Shown here piece after piece: positions 1 to 9,261 of a stretch of 41,521 bases of DNA. The stretch is taken from contig CBINGZ010000049.1 in assembly GCA_966250335.1 (NCBI GenBank), forward strand, positions 1 to 41,521, in the 5' to 3' direction. Source of the stretch: OLB7 sp966250335 (lineage in GTDB: Bacteria; Bacteroidota; Ignavibacteria; OLB7). A program made the position numbers and the translations under genes. The notes below the pieces were generated by a model. It had not been told where the DNA came from, did no database searches, and saw nothing but the letters and a program-made list of their open reading frames with translations. Within the stretch, counting starts at the first letter, position 1. Every line of letters starts with the position of its first letter.

Positions 1-16
1 AGCTCGATGCACGACA

Positions 17-2821
17 TCAACCAGACGGCGTTCGCGCAACGTCAGCAGCTGCACAGAGGGATGCAGAACGAACGCGACGGTGGGCATCCAGCAGTTGCTG
101 CCCTCGCTCTGTGGCAAATTGCTCAAGTGCCGGATGTAGGTCGGCGATGTCATCAACGACGCGCTGGATGAAATGACTGGCGCGCTCGCGATCAATGTTT
201 CGTTTAGGCTCGGCATCGAGTAATTCAGGGATTCGAGCGGCGGCAATCCAAGTTGCCTCTGTGGGCGCACCCTCGAAGCCGACGACCTCACTGTCTTCGG
301 CCAGAAGTTGCCTCTCTGCTGAGCCATCATTGGTTACGATATGATAGCGGTAGCGTAAGAGAAGCAATGTGGTGCGGCGCGCCACCTTCTCGGTATAGAT
401 CACTCCACAACGCCTTGCGATGGCCATGTCGTCGCCGTCCAGAGCCAGGTTGAGCGTATGAGCTGCCAGATTCTCTACGATAGGATGTGTTCTGGTGAGG
501 TACAGAACGCCGTCGTCAACGGGCAGTTTGAAACGCGCGCAGAACTTTTCCATGTTTCCGCATTGCTCCCGCAGGCTTTGTGGCAGATTCTTTAGATCGA
601 AATAGACGACACCTGATCGGTCCTTAATGACAGCTCCGTATTCGATCATAGCCTCGCGGGTGAATGTTTCAACCTCCTCACCCGTTCCGATGGCTTCCCG
701 AATGATGGTAATCTCTCGGGAGACCTCCCCAACATTTGCCTGTAAAGCCTCCTGAGCAAACATGGTACGGGAACGCTTTTCCCGTGCCGTGGCATTGTCC
801 CACTCGACTTGGAAGCGACGGGTGGCTTCGTCCTCCCGGAGATAGTCTTCAAGTTCGGGAAGCATCAGCTGTTGATGTACTTCAGACCGAGCTGATCGCT
901 CGCGCAGAAGAAGCCCTTCAAAAATCGCCTCGACCACGGCATTGCTGTCCGCAGGTACCGGCACTGAGACACCTAGCGAGCTGCGAATCTTCCGGTGCTT
1001 CTTCAGTAGGACGTCCAGGACAATGCCGTCGATCTGATTGTCAATGCCGTAGTATGTCAGGCAGCGGACAGTGGATTTGGGTTGTCCATATCGGTCCACC
1101 CGGCCTTCGCGCTGCTCATGGCGGGTCGGATTCCAACTCAGGTCGTAATGAAACACTGCGTCGAAGTGCTCCTGAAGGTTGATGCCTTCACTCAAGCAGT
1201 CAGTACAGACAAGCACGCGCGGATCGGATTGCGCCAGTTCCAGAACACGAGCTTCGCGTTCCTCTGGTGGGAGCGTTCCAGTTACGGCCACCACGGTCAC
1301 CTTATTTGAGAAAAGTTCGCGCAGCTGCTCGGCCACATAGTCGGCCGTCTGAATGAAGCGACAGAAGACAATGGGCCGATAGTCATTTTTTATAAGCGTC
1401 TTCAGGAGATCTGCGGCCTTTTGCAGTTTGATATCACTTTTTCCCTTGAGCTTGTCAGCTTCACGAGCCAGTTCGAGAAGTTCACGGCGATTTAGATCTG
1501 AACCACCGGTTTCGTCCCGTGTTGGGTTCGCGCCTGGCGTGATGTCGCTAGCGTCAGTGGAATTAGCATCGTCCTGATCCAGTACTTGGCGACGTCCGAC
1601 CTCATCGGCCTCTTCCTCGGTGTCGGTATCTGCCGTGGCACTTCGACTACGGAGTGTGGCGGCGGCAGCTGCCGGGCTTGATGCGAGGGATCGCAGTAGT
1701 GCCAGTGCTGACCACCATCGCACGCGCATCTTGTGTCGTCCTTCTGACTCATCGCGGACGATTTCCCGTGCGTAGTTCAAGACCCGGCTAAATAGACGTT
1801 TATACTCGGGTGTCAGGCTGTACGTGTCCTCTTTATCCTCCCGTTCCGGGAAGACAGTTTCTTGGTCAAGAAAATGCCGGATGTCCGCTCGGCGGCGTTG
1901 AATGAAGTGAGCGGCTACCTTGCGTCGGGCCGTCTCGTTCTCCTTACCGCTCAGATCCATTGGCAACTGGCTGAAGTCCGGATTGAGGAGACTCAACAAG
2001 GAGCGGAAGGCTGCTTCCTTGCCGCTGTGTGGAGTGGCTGTCACGAGGATTATGTGTTTCGTAGGGTCTGCGGCCAGATCCCGAACGAGTTCATATCGTT
2101 GGTGTCGGCTGCTATGCTGGTGGTCCTCGAAGGCGCAGCCATGCGCCTCGTCCACGATGACCAGTTCGGGGCAGGTACGGACGAACTCGTTCCTTCGCCG
2201 GTCCGACTTGATATAGTCGATGGACGTGATGGTGAAAGGGTACACTTCGTAAAGTGACTGCCCGATCCCGCACTGACGTTCCAGCCTGCGTACGGTTCCT
2301 GACAGGACCGGCTCAGCCGTGATGTGGAATTTGTCGACCAGCTCTGCTTGCCATTGTTCGGCAAGATGGGGAGGACAGAGAACCGTCATGCGCTGACACT
2401 CGCCTCGGTCCAGCAATTCACGCGCAATCAGGAGCGCTTCGATGGTTTTCCCGACTCCGACGTCATCCGCGATGAGCATGCGAACTGGGTCGAGTTTCAA
2501 GGCCATCAATAACGGAACGAGCTGGTAGGGTCTTGGCTCCACGGCGATTTTGCCGAAGCATCGGAATGGACCTGCACTAGAGCGGAAGCCCAACCGGAGT
2601 GCGTTTCGCAACATTCGGCACGAGCGGTAATCGCCTATCTTCTCTGGATCAGGAAGGGCAAAGGACGCTGGCCGAATCTCTTCCAGAGCTGTGTGAAATC
2701 CAGCGACTTCATCATCGGTGCCCCCGAGAGGACGAGCCACGACGATCTCATCCGTGGATTCCGGCAATACCACCCATTCGCGGCCGCGAACTGCGATAAG
2801 AGAGCCTATGGCAAACATCAT
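17..2821 (-). CDS. SNF2-family DEAD/DEAH helicase, DrmD-like
   Basis: This is a complete 934-residue superfamily 2 ATPase of the SNF2/RapA type. Visible motifs are Walker A (DDVGVGKT, about 119-126), DEAH at 224-227, motif III TATPHSG near 261-267, and the C-terminal lobe with SEGINLQ and HQREGRVDRYGQ-like motifs V/VI around 590-640. The start ATG-ATG overlaps the stop of the upstream helicase gene by four bases (ATGA type), so translation is probably coupled. An acidic, low-complexity insert (about 381-445) separates the two RecA lobes. By family knowledge, this architecture and the long conserved C-terminal region resemble DrmD, the SNF2 helicase of class 1 DISARM anti-phage systems. That assignment is inference from remembered motifs. 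The gene ends 17 bases from the window edge, so downstream partners may be out of view. GC content is lower than in the genes to the right. Confidence 0.85.
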   Translation of the reverse strand: MMFAIGSLIAVRGREWVVLPESTDEIVVARPLGGTDDEVAGFHTALEEIRPASFALPDPEKIGDYRSCRMLRNALRLGFRSSAGPFRCFGKIAVEPRPYQLVPLLMALKLDPVRMLIADDVGVGKTIEALLIARELLDRGECQRMTVLCPPHLAEQWQAELVDKFHITAEPVLSGTVRRLERQCGIGQSLYEVYPFTITSIDYIKSDRRRNEFVRTCPELVIVDEAHGCAFEDHQHSSRHQRYELVRDLAADPTKHIILVTATPHSGKEAAFRSLLSLLNPDFSQLPMDLSGKENETARRKVAAHFIQRRRADIRHFLDQETVFPEREDKEDTYSLTPEYKRLFSRVLNYAREIVRDESEGRHKMRVRWWSALALLRSLASSPAAAAATLRSRSATADTDTEEEADEVGRRQVLDQDDANSTDASDITPGANPTRDETGGSDLNRRELLELAREADKLKGKSDIKLQKAADLLKTLIKNDYRPIVFCRFIQTADYVAEQLRELFSNKVTVVAVTGTLPPEEREARVLELAQSDPRVLVCTDCLSEGINLQEHFDAVFHYDLSWNPTRHEQREGRVDRYGQPKSTVRCLTYYGIDNQIDGIVLDVLLKKHRKIRSSLGVSVPVPADSNAVVEAIFEGLLLRERSARSEVHQQLMLPELEDYLREDEATRRFQVEWDNATAREKRSRTMFAQEALQANVGEVSREITIIREAIGTGEEVETFTREAMIEYGAVIKDRSGVVYFDLKNLPQSLREQCGNMEKFCARFKLPVDDGVLYLTRTHPIVENLAAHTLNLALDGDDMAIARRCGVIYTEKVARRTTLLLLRYRYHIVTNDGSAERQLLAEDSEVVGFEGAPTEATWIAAARIPELLDAEPKRNIDRERASHFIQRVVDDIADLHPALEQFATERGQQLLDAHRRVRSASLCAAADVARTPSG

Positions 2822-5800
2822 ACACTTTCACCGAAGATGTTTGGATATCGGTCCAGGATGTTTTCCCAGATATCCGAGTGGCCGAAGCGAATGACGGTCC
2901 AGCCTGCATCCTCCATACACGTGGTCAGTTGTCGATCACGTTGCTGGCGGTCGGTATAGTCATGTGGCGGCCCGTCCACGTAGATTGCTACCTGACGGTC
3001 TTTGTAGAGGAAGTCGGGGCACGTGTGACATTCCTCAACCAGCATCTGTGCATGCGACGGTAGCCGAAGGTTGCGATCTTCAAGTATCTTCAGCCAGGCG
3101 CGCTCCAATTGCGACGCGGTGAGATTTACCAAGCCTTGCAAATGCGCTGCCCGCGGCTGTGGAACAGGGGATACCTCGACATGAGAGGTTGCCAATTCCA
3201 TCAGCAGTTCCTTGATTCTCTGGCGGTCCAGCAGTTCGTGATCCGTCTGATTCGTATAGGACATCAAGCAGTCGTAACACGCAGCTTCGCAATTCTCCTT
3301 AGCATTGGGAGCTCGACGAAGGTCCTTTCCTGAGTCCGGATCGAAATGGCACAGTGCCAGCGCGGCCCGTGCGATTCGAGGCATTGCACCACAATCGTCA
3401 ACAACTCGGCGGAGAACGCCCGCTCCCCCTTCCGCCGACTCGTATAGAAGGATTTTCCGGCGGTCCCTGCGATCAGGAAGCGGCTCTGCAGCAAGTTCGC
3501 TGTTTTCCAGTTCATAGCAGGCTTGGATGGCATTCTTGATGGCGGCTTGGAGCGTGGCCATCTCGCCGTCATCGAGCTTGTGCGCGAATTCTATGAGAAG
3601 ACAGTTCTTACGATCCTCAACATAAGGAATGACACGGGCCGTTTTCGGTGTCATGGGGTCGCCGTCGTCATCAAGGTCCGCTTGATGACGTTGCCAATAC
3701 CCACGCTCGATGTCAAGGATGAAACCGTGCTGATCACGATCCTTGCGACGGGCCCACCCCAGGTTGATTCGCCAGAGAGTAGCGGCATTTCCGAAATAAA
3801 GTGATGCTACATCCTGGCCGCCATGTCGGACATTGGCGACACGGTACGAAGGCTGACCACCTCGTTCGGCAAATCGGACGACGGTCTTGATATCGTAGCC
3901 TAAGCGGAACCGTTCCTCCTCGTCGCAACTGATCTGGTCCCGGCGCTTGGTCACGACATTCTCCAGTCGAAACAGCTGGCGGATCGGCGCTTGAAGTTGG
4001 GTCCCGCAGCGCTCGCACAGATCGCGGGGTTGACTGTCGGCGTGGGGATGCAGATAGCTGCATGACCGACAGACCTTGGCCGCTGCGGTGTGCAGTTCCT
4101 CCGTATCGCGGGCAGGTAGGATCACCTGATTGATAATGTAGCGAGAGCCTTCATGATAAATGATTGAGCGTGGACCGAATTCCGAGATTGCGAGGAAGCG
4201 AGGACGTGAGAGAAATTCGTCTCTCCCGGTTCTGAATCGTCGTCCGGGGACATAGGCAGAGAGCGGCAAACGCGGGAAGTTGTAGCCTGGCAGGAAACCT
4301 TCGCTGGCGAAATAGCGATAGGAGTAGAAATCGGATTGTATCAGGTTCTGACTTTCCGTGAGGAGGCGGAGTTGCGCCTCAGCGTTTCTGCGAAGTTGTT
4401 CCGCTTGTGCACGATCTGTCGCTGGTCGAGACGCGTCCCGAATGACGCGATCCTGTTTCTGGGCCTGTTGCAATGCGGAAAGATAGAGACTCCGCCAACG
4501 GCCGCATGCCTGCTCGAAGCTGATCGGGATATGGGACATCACCTCATGCAACCAGTCCTGGGTGTACCAGTCTGACTGGGCGAGCTGATCCTGAATGGAG
4601 GTCAGCACCGTCACGGCGCGTCTTTCAGCCTGTTGCTTTGGATGATCTGCATGGACATCGTCTCGAACCTGTTCCAGTAATGCCATCGACGGCTCATCGC
4701 CGCTGATATCCAAGAGGTCTTTCAACGTCGTTCCGAGGCCCAGTCCCGCCTCGGCTAGCCAAATCGCATGAACGTGCGCACGGATGAGATCTTCATTGGT
4801 TAGATCAACCTGTGGCGGTGATACCGCTCCGGCAACCATCTTTTCCGGTCGTTTGAAAAAGTACTGGTCGTGGGGGCTCCCCGCCGAGCAGTAGGTGAAT
4901 ACTAAGGCGGGCTGCCCACCTCGTCCGGCTCGACCGCTTCTCTGAGCGTAGTTGGCGGGTGTGGGCGGTACATTGCGCATGTTCACGGCGTTGAGCTGGG
5001 CAATGTCGATCCCCAATTCCATAGTCGGAGAACAAAACAAGATGGGAAGTTGCCCCTCGCGGAAACGAGTCTCACGGTCCTCGCGTTGCGCATAGGGAAC
5101 CTGCGCCGTGTGTTCGCGCGCTTCGATCCCAAGTGTCTGTTGTGCAATGGAACGGTAGTACTCGACGAAAAACTCATTCGTCTGCGTGCCTTGTTCCGAT
5201 TCCGTGGGGCGCCGGATGAGATCGTGGTAACCGGATGTGCCATCACCAGCCTTCCACACCATGGCAGCAGCGTTGATCTGGTAACCCGGTGTGTCGTCCT
5301 TCCCCTGACCTTCACGTACCATCTCGATGAGACCGTGTTGGCGCAGCCGGTCCAGCATCTCCCTTAGAATCTGCTCAGTGTCTACGAGCCTTAGAGTCTG
5401 TCCACGGGCAATGGGCGATCGTCGTAGGCGCTGGCCGTATCCGCTTTGAGGGGAAAGGAAGATGTCTCCACCGTAATCATTCTGTCGCCTTGGTCTCGGG
5501 AAGAGGACAGCGGCATGGATCATATCCTGTACTTGCTCGTTCTCGTCCAGGCCCCATGGGGGTTGTAGTCGTTGACGGCTCCGCTGTAGGAGCCCTTCCT
5601 GAAAGGGCTGCGCCAGATAGTCGACCTTCACTGCAAGCTCGCGGCGCATGAGATCAAGAAGCGCGGAGGTCTCCTTGAATCGGTCGTCCGGTGATGCCTG
5701 TGCCAGAGCAGGGTGACACGTGGCCCATATTTCGGCATCGCGGCAGGCCTCAGTAAGGTAAGGATACTCAATTTTCAAGAGCCCAACCTGCTCCAGATTC

Positions 5801-8046
5801 GGGGCCATGATGCGCCAGCCGCGCTTGAGGTCTCGATAAAGTCTATATCCGAGGACGTCCCGCAACACTCGATTGGTTTCTTCTCGCGCAAGCCCTCGCA
5901 GGATTGCATCCTGAGCATACTCTTCAAACGGTAATGCCAAGGCGTCGAACACCTTATGGGCCAGCTGGTCGTGCGACAAACCATCGCTATCCTCTGCATT
6001 TTTGACTGCTCGATATAGTGCCGAACGGAGTAAGCCTACCTCAATGAAGTCATTGAAATGTCCGGCTTGAAGGGAGGCGTCCTGACGGTTGTCTGTGAAG
6101 CTCAGCAGCTTCTTGGCGGTTTCGTGTACAGGGAACTCCCTAAGATGGCGAATGGCAGACAAGGAGAGGATGGTAGTAGCCGTACTACGGCCCTCACTGC
6201 CTAATGCCGAAAGCTTCTGGAAATCGCTTCGCTGGCGGAAACCATAAGACACCCGACAATTCAGGCAGAACCGGAATGGGGCCGGAACGAACCACGCCGG
6301 TGTGCCGTCTTCGCTCTGTTCTCCATTAGACTGCACACGAAGAGCTTGGGGCAGGTAAGGCTTTCTGCTTCGCAGAACACGGCCTGCCTCATCGACCCAG
6401 TCATCGGGCAAGTGTCGAGTCCACTCCTCTGCTCCTTCTTCTGGCCACGGCCTTTCTGTACTGATATAGACGTATCCGGCATCCGCGTCTTCCTCGGCGG
6501 CTTTGTCTGTGAAATCCCTTGGTGTAAACCGAATCGTTCCGCGATTCTGAACTTCGGTCCGCCAGACGGAATAGTACTCCTGCCCGCACTGGCGACAGAA
6601 CGTGAGTGGAAGCAGAACCCTGCTTCGGTCGTCAGGAACAAACTGCTGACCATGCAGCGAGATATGTCGGATTGCTTCCGGTTCAGGAGATGCGTAGACT
6701 GTGTCGCCTCGACTGATGAACTGGTGAAGGCGAAATGCAAATACTGGCAGGCTCGTGTCCGGCTGGTACAGCCGGAATCCTGCAATTAGCGAATCTTGGA
6801 TCGCAGCGACGCATATGTCTAGGGCGACACCCGTCCTTTGGGCCAGCTGCATTGCGAGACCGTTGTTTCCCCGGATGCTGGCAGGAGTTCGGCGAACGAG
6901 ACGCCCATGGGGCGTCTCGCGCTTGACCCCCAGCGTCGTCTCAATCCAAACGGCGAGCGGATCGCTTCGGAACGATGGAAAATCGGTCGGAGCAGACCCG
7001 TTCAGACGTGTTTTCAAACGGTTGACGAAATCTGGTGCTTCAAGGTCGTCCTCATTTGTAATTCTCCGCAGACTCTCCCCGATCACGTTCTCTGGTGCCA
7101 CCCTAGATCCGAAAAGCAGTGAAGCCGCCGTGCTCACCTCGGTCCGTTGCTCTCTCCATGTTCCGGTGCTTGCCAATGTGGCTGATGTCCCGACGCATTG
7201 AAGGTTCTGTGCCCCGAGTGCTTCACGGGTGCGGCAGATGAGCATTGCAACATCCGCGCCCTGACGGCCTCGATAGGTATGTAGCTCGTCCAGAACGAGA
7301 AATTTCAGTCCTTGGGCCGCCCGTACAAGATTTTTTGCCTCGTACGGCCGTGTGAGGATAAGTTCGAGCATTACATAGTTGGTCAGGAGGATGTCTGGCG
7401 GATTGGCATTGATCTCTTTTTTCTCAGCATCAGACTCTTGACCAGTATACCGTCTGAACGTGACAGGGCCTTGTTGGTCTGGATAGCCATAATTAATGAA
7501 TTTGTGCAACTCCCCGATCTGGCTGTTGGCCAGCGCATTCATTGGATAGACGATGATCGCCTGAACTCCCCGACCAGTACCGTTCTGAAGCACTCCATTT
7601 ACGGCAGGAATGATGTATGCCAGACTCTTGCCCGAACCAGTCCCCGTCGTCAAAACATAATCACAACCTTGTGCCGCAGTCTTGACTGCGTCTGCTTGAT
7701 GCCGATGCAGAGGGAGGGGGCGGCCGGGATCATCAGGAGCTTCTTTGATGCGGAAAATCTTTGCGCATTCTGGATGGAGCACTCCTTGAGACACGAGGTC
7801 ATCGACCGTCTCGCCAGGTTCGAACGCCGGGTTCAGTTGAACGAGCGGTTCGGGCCACAACGCGCCTTCCACAAGCTCTCTGTTCACATGATCCCTGATG
7901 CGCTTGTCCTGAATGAGAATGAAGCTTCGTACAAAGCTCGAGTAGTCGGCAATGAGGCGATTGCGCAGATCGAAGACATTCATTGCAGGAGTCCGGGCCT
8001 CGTCTTCCATCGTCGCGGATAAAGGTTCGATGCTATCAAAGGTCAT
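2818..8046 (-). CDS. Giant DEAD/DEAH helicase with DUF1998, zinc-ribbon and C-terminal Vsr-like nuclease domain
   Basis: The protein is about 1742 residues from the ATG at 8046, which has GGAAG seven bases upstream. A TTG at 8076 would add ten residues but has no better support. Positions below are counted from the TTG. Seen: Walker A TGTGSGKS (144-151), DELH (263-266), SAT (298-300), two CxxC pairs in the mid region (CRQC, CLNC), motif VI QRSGRAGR (1045-1052), a zinc ribbon C1336/C1339/C1354/C1357, then the DUF1998-type tail with GGAGVL and C1596-x3-C1600-x2-C1603. The last 85 residues carry PDF (1687-1689), IYVDG (1698-1702) and H1705, the pattern of Vsr/DUF559-type PD-(D/E)XK endonucleases. 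DUF1998 helicases of this size occur in Druantia (DruE), DISARM and related defence loci, and in the repair helicase MrfA. I infer DNA translocation coupled to cleavage. First gene of a two-gene operon. Confidence 0.85.
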   Translation of the reverse strand: MTFDSIEPLSATMEDEARTPAMNVFDLRNRLIADYSSFVRSFILIQDKRIRDHVNRELVEGALWPEPLVQLNPAFEPGETVDDLVSQGVLHPECAKIFRIKEAPDDPGRPLPLHRHQADAVKTAAQGCDYVLTTGTGSGKSLAYIIPAVNGVLQNGTGRGVQAIIVYPMNALANSQIGELHKFINYGYPDQQGPVTFRRYTGQESDAEKKEINANPPDILLTNYVMLELILTRPYEAKNLVRAAQGLKFLVLDELHTYRGRQGADVAMLICRTREALGAQNLQCVGTSATLASTGTWREQRTEVSTAASLLFGSRVAPENVIGESLRRITNEDDLEAPDFVNRLKTRLNGSAPTDFPSFRSDPLAVWIETTLGVKRETPHGRLVRRTPASIRGNNGLAMQLAQRTGVALDICVAAIQDSLIAGFRLYQPDTSLPVFAFRLHQFISRGDTVYASPEPEAIRHISLHGQQFVPDDRSRVLLPLTFCRQCGQEYYSVWRTEVQNRGTIRFTPRDFTDKAAEEDADAGYVYISTERPWPEEGAEEWTRHLPDDWVDEAGRVLRSRKPYLPQALRVQSNGEQSEDGTPAWFVPAPFRFCLNCRVSYGFRQRSDFQKLSALGSEGRSTATTILSLSAIRHLREFPVHETAKKLLSFTDNRQDASLQAGHFNDFIEVGLLRSALYRAVKNAEDSDGLSHDQLAHKVFDALALPFEEYAQDAILRGLAREETNRVLRDVLGYRLYRDLKRGWRIMAPNLEQVGLLKIEYPYLTEACRDAEIWATCHPALAQASPDDRFKETSALLDLMRRELAVKVDYLAQPFQEGLLQRSRQRLQPPWGLDENEQVQDMIHAAVLFPRPRRQNDYGGDIFLSPQSGYGQRLRRSPIARGQTLRLVDTEQILREMLDRLRQHGLIEMVREGQGKDDTPGYQINAAAMVWKAGDGTSGYHDLIRRPTESEQGTQTNEFFVEYYRSIAQQTLGIEAREHTAQVPYAQREDRETRFREGQLPILFCSPTMELGIDIAQLNAVNMRNVPPTPANYAQRSGRAGRGGQPALVFTYCSAGSPHDQYFFKRPEKMVAGAVSPPQVDLTNEDLIRAHVHAIWLAEAGLGLGTTLKDLLDISGDEPSMALLEQVRDDVHADHPKQQAERRAVTVLTSIQDQLAQSDWYTQDWLHEVMSHIPISFEQACGRWRSLYLSALQQAQKQDRVIRDASRPATDRAQAEQLRRNAEAQLRLLTESQNLIQSDFYSYRYFASEGFLPGYNFPRLPLSAYVPGRRFRTGRDEFLSRPRFLAISEFGPRSIIYHEGSRYIINQVILPARDTEELHTAAAKVCRSCSYLHPHADSQPRDLCERCGTQLQAPIRQLFRLENVVTKRRDQISCDEEERFRLGYDIKTVVRFAERGGQPSYRVANVRHGGQDVASLYFGNAATLWRINLGWARRKDRDQHGFILDIERGYWQRHQADLDDDGDPMTPKTARVIPYVEDRKNCLLIEFAHKLDDGEMATLQAAIKNAIQACYELENSELAAEPLPDRRDRRKILLYESAEGGAGVLRRVVDDCGAMPRIARAALALCHFDPDSGKDLRRAPNAKENCEAACYDCLMSYTNQTDHELLDRQRIKELLMELATSHVEVSPVPQPRAAHLQGLVNLTASQLERAWLKILEDRNLRLPSHAQMLVEECHTCPDFLYKDRQVAIYVDGPPHDYTDRQQRDRQLTTCMEDAGWTVIRFGHSDIWENILDRYPNIFGESV

Positions 8047-8121
8047 TATCGTTCTTCCACGGTTGCTGTGACTCAAAATGGCAACCCCTCAAAATATCGA
8101 AATTCGACAAATCCTCACGCC

Positions 8122-8155
8122 TTTCTATCATAGAAATTGCCGCGAGTTGTCTTAA
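8122..8155 (-). promoter_or_regulatory. Candidate promoter of the helicase operon with a palindromic operator over the -10
   Basis: On the minus strand TTAAGA (8150-8155) is followed after exactly 17 bases by TATGAT (8127-8132), a 4/6 and 5/6 match to sigma70 -35/-10 boxes. TATGAT sits in the centre of a perfect 15-bp palindrome, TTTCTATCATAGAAA (8122-8136). The first helicase ATG lies about 76 bases downstream. The palindrome is seen directly. Its role as a repressor site is inference, and Bacteroidota-type sigma factors use different consensus boxes. Confidence 0.45.
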
Positions 8156-8227
8156 GTCACCTCCGTTGTTGGATAACTTCCTCCCCTAATTAAGCAGGTG
8201 CACGGGGTTCTGGTAGAAATTGGTAAC

Positions 8228-8263
8228 CCAGCATGAGGCGGTGACCACTCCGCCTCATGCTGG
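8228..8263 (-). terminator. Perfect 14-bp hairpin at the island boundary
   Basis: Arms CCAGCATGAGGCGG (8228-8241) and its exact complement (8250-8263) enclose an 8-base loop. No U-run follows on either strand. It lies 136 bases past the stop of the CHAP hydrolase gene and upstream of the helicase promoter, so it may end rightward-origin minus-strand transcripts. The rest of the gap, 8264-8398, holds a weak 7-bp hairpin with a TTCA loop (about 8310-8327) and nothing else I recognise. Confidence 0.5.
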
Positions 8264-8398
8264 CTGCAAGAACACATAACGGACGTTCATCCTGATAACG
8301 GCAATGTTTGCGCGCCTTCAGGCGTGCAGGGACTAGCAACTGAGAGAACGATTGTCCCGTTGTTTCATCCTCGATCAGATCATCCCCCTCTTCGCAGG

Positions 8399-9232
8399 CT
8401 ACAGATCGCCGTAGTCGATGAACCCCTTGTTGATCTGCGCGATCTTCCGTCCGTCGCGTCTGAAGACGCCGATCCCCTCACGCGAGCCGCCGTCGTTGGT
8501 GTTCCCTTCTATCGTAACCAGTTTTCCGCCGACCACCCGCTCCACGATTCCCGTATGTCCGGCGCCGCCGCCGTGGTCGATCACGAAGATATGCCCCGGC
8601 TTGACGAGGGAGGGATTATCCTTCGCCTTCGCCGCGGTGATCCGGGCCGCGCCGACCTTCGACGTGTTGTTCCAGTGGGCCAGAACGCCCGCCGTCCTGA
8701 AGACCGGATTGGAACGCCCCAGCTCCTTCGCAGCGCGCTCGAAGCAGTTGTAGACGAACGCGGCGCACCAGGCGAAGCTCCCCTTCGTCGGATCGAGCCC
8801 GACCGACTTGAGGTACTTGTCGACCTGCGGTCCCCGGTTGGAGCCGAGCGGCTTCTCCATCACCCCCAGATCCCCCGCGGCGAACTCCAGCGCCTTCTTC
8901 AGCAGCGGCGCGTGCGGGTCCGCCTCGTTGCTGATCGGGATGCTCTGCGCGCCGAAGAGCCGGGCCCAGGTGATCGGCCCCACCTGGCCATCCACCTTCA
9001 GCGGCTCGCCGTCCGCGTCGGCGAAACGGATCTGGAAGAGCTTGACGGCGTCCTCGGTGGCGTCGCCGAAGCCGCCGTCGACGTCGATCGGCCCGCAGCC
9101 GGTCTCGTTGAGCCGCTGCTGGAGGGCGCTGACGATCTCGCGTCCCTGGAAATTCTTCTTGACGATCCGACCGGGGTAGGGAAGCCCTGCGGTTCTGCTT
9201 CGCGGCGCCACGGCGCCCGTAAGATTCGGCAT
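8399..9232 (-). CDS. Peptidoglycan-binding and CHAP-domain hydrolase
   Basis: The protein has 277 residues. Residues about 30-95 form a PG_binding_1-like repeat (ALQQRL, DVDGGFGDATEDAVKLFQ, VDGQVGPITWARLF). Residues about 110-277 form a CHAP/NlpC-P60-type amidase or endopeptidase domain, with the likely catalytic Cys in SFAWCAAFVYNCF, His in GAGHTGIVE and a polar third residue in TIEGNTNDGG. These enzymes cut peptidoglycan amide bonds. The start ATG has AGGAA seven bases upstream. No signal peptide or lipobox is visible, unusual for a housekeeping wall enzyme and more like a phage-type lysin or an exported effector. It follows the patatin gene on the same strand, with a strong hairpin between them, so the two may be separately terminated. 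Substrate and export route are not determinable from sequence. Confidence 0.85.
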   Translation of the reverse strand: MPNLTGAVAPRSRTAGLPYPGRIVKKNFQGREIVSALQQRLNETGCGPIDVDGGFGDATEDAVKLFQIRFADADGEPLKVDGQVGPITWARLFGAQSIPISNEADPHAPLLKKALEFAAGDLGVMEKPLGSNRGPQVDKYLKSVGLDPTKGSFAWCAAFVYNCFERAAKELGRSNPVFRTAGVLAHWNNTSKVGAARITAAKAKDNPSLVKPGHIFVIDHGGGAGHTGIVERVVGGKLVTIEGNTNDGGSREGIGVFRRDGRKIAQINKGFIDYGDL

Positions 9233-9261
9233 ATCGGTTCCTGTGGTATGGTGTGATCGTT

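Noticed and set aside
17..8046. Naming the helicase operon as DISARM, Druantia or Dpd outright
   Set aside because: Only two proteins are visible. The methyltransferase, PLD nuclease, DruA-D/H or deazapurine genes that define those systems are not in the window.
8264..8398. Possible attachment site or CRISPR-like repeat at the island boundary
   Set aside because: No direct repeats, tRNA end or integrase could be found; only weak short hairpins are present.
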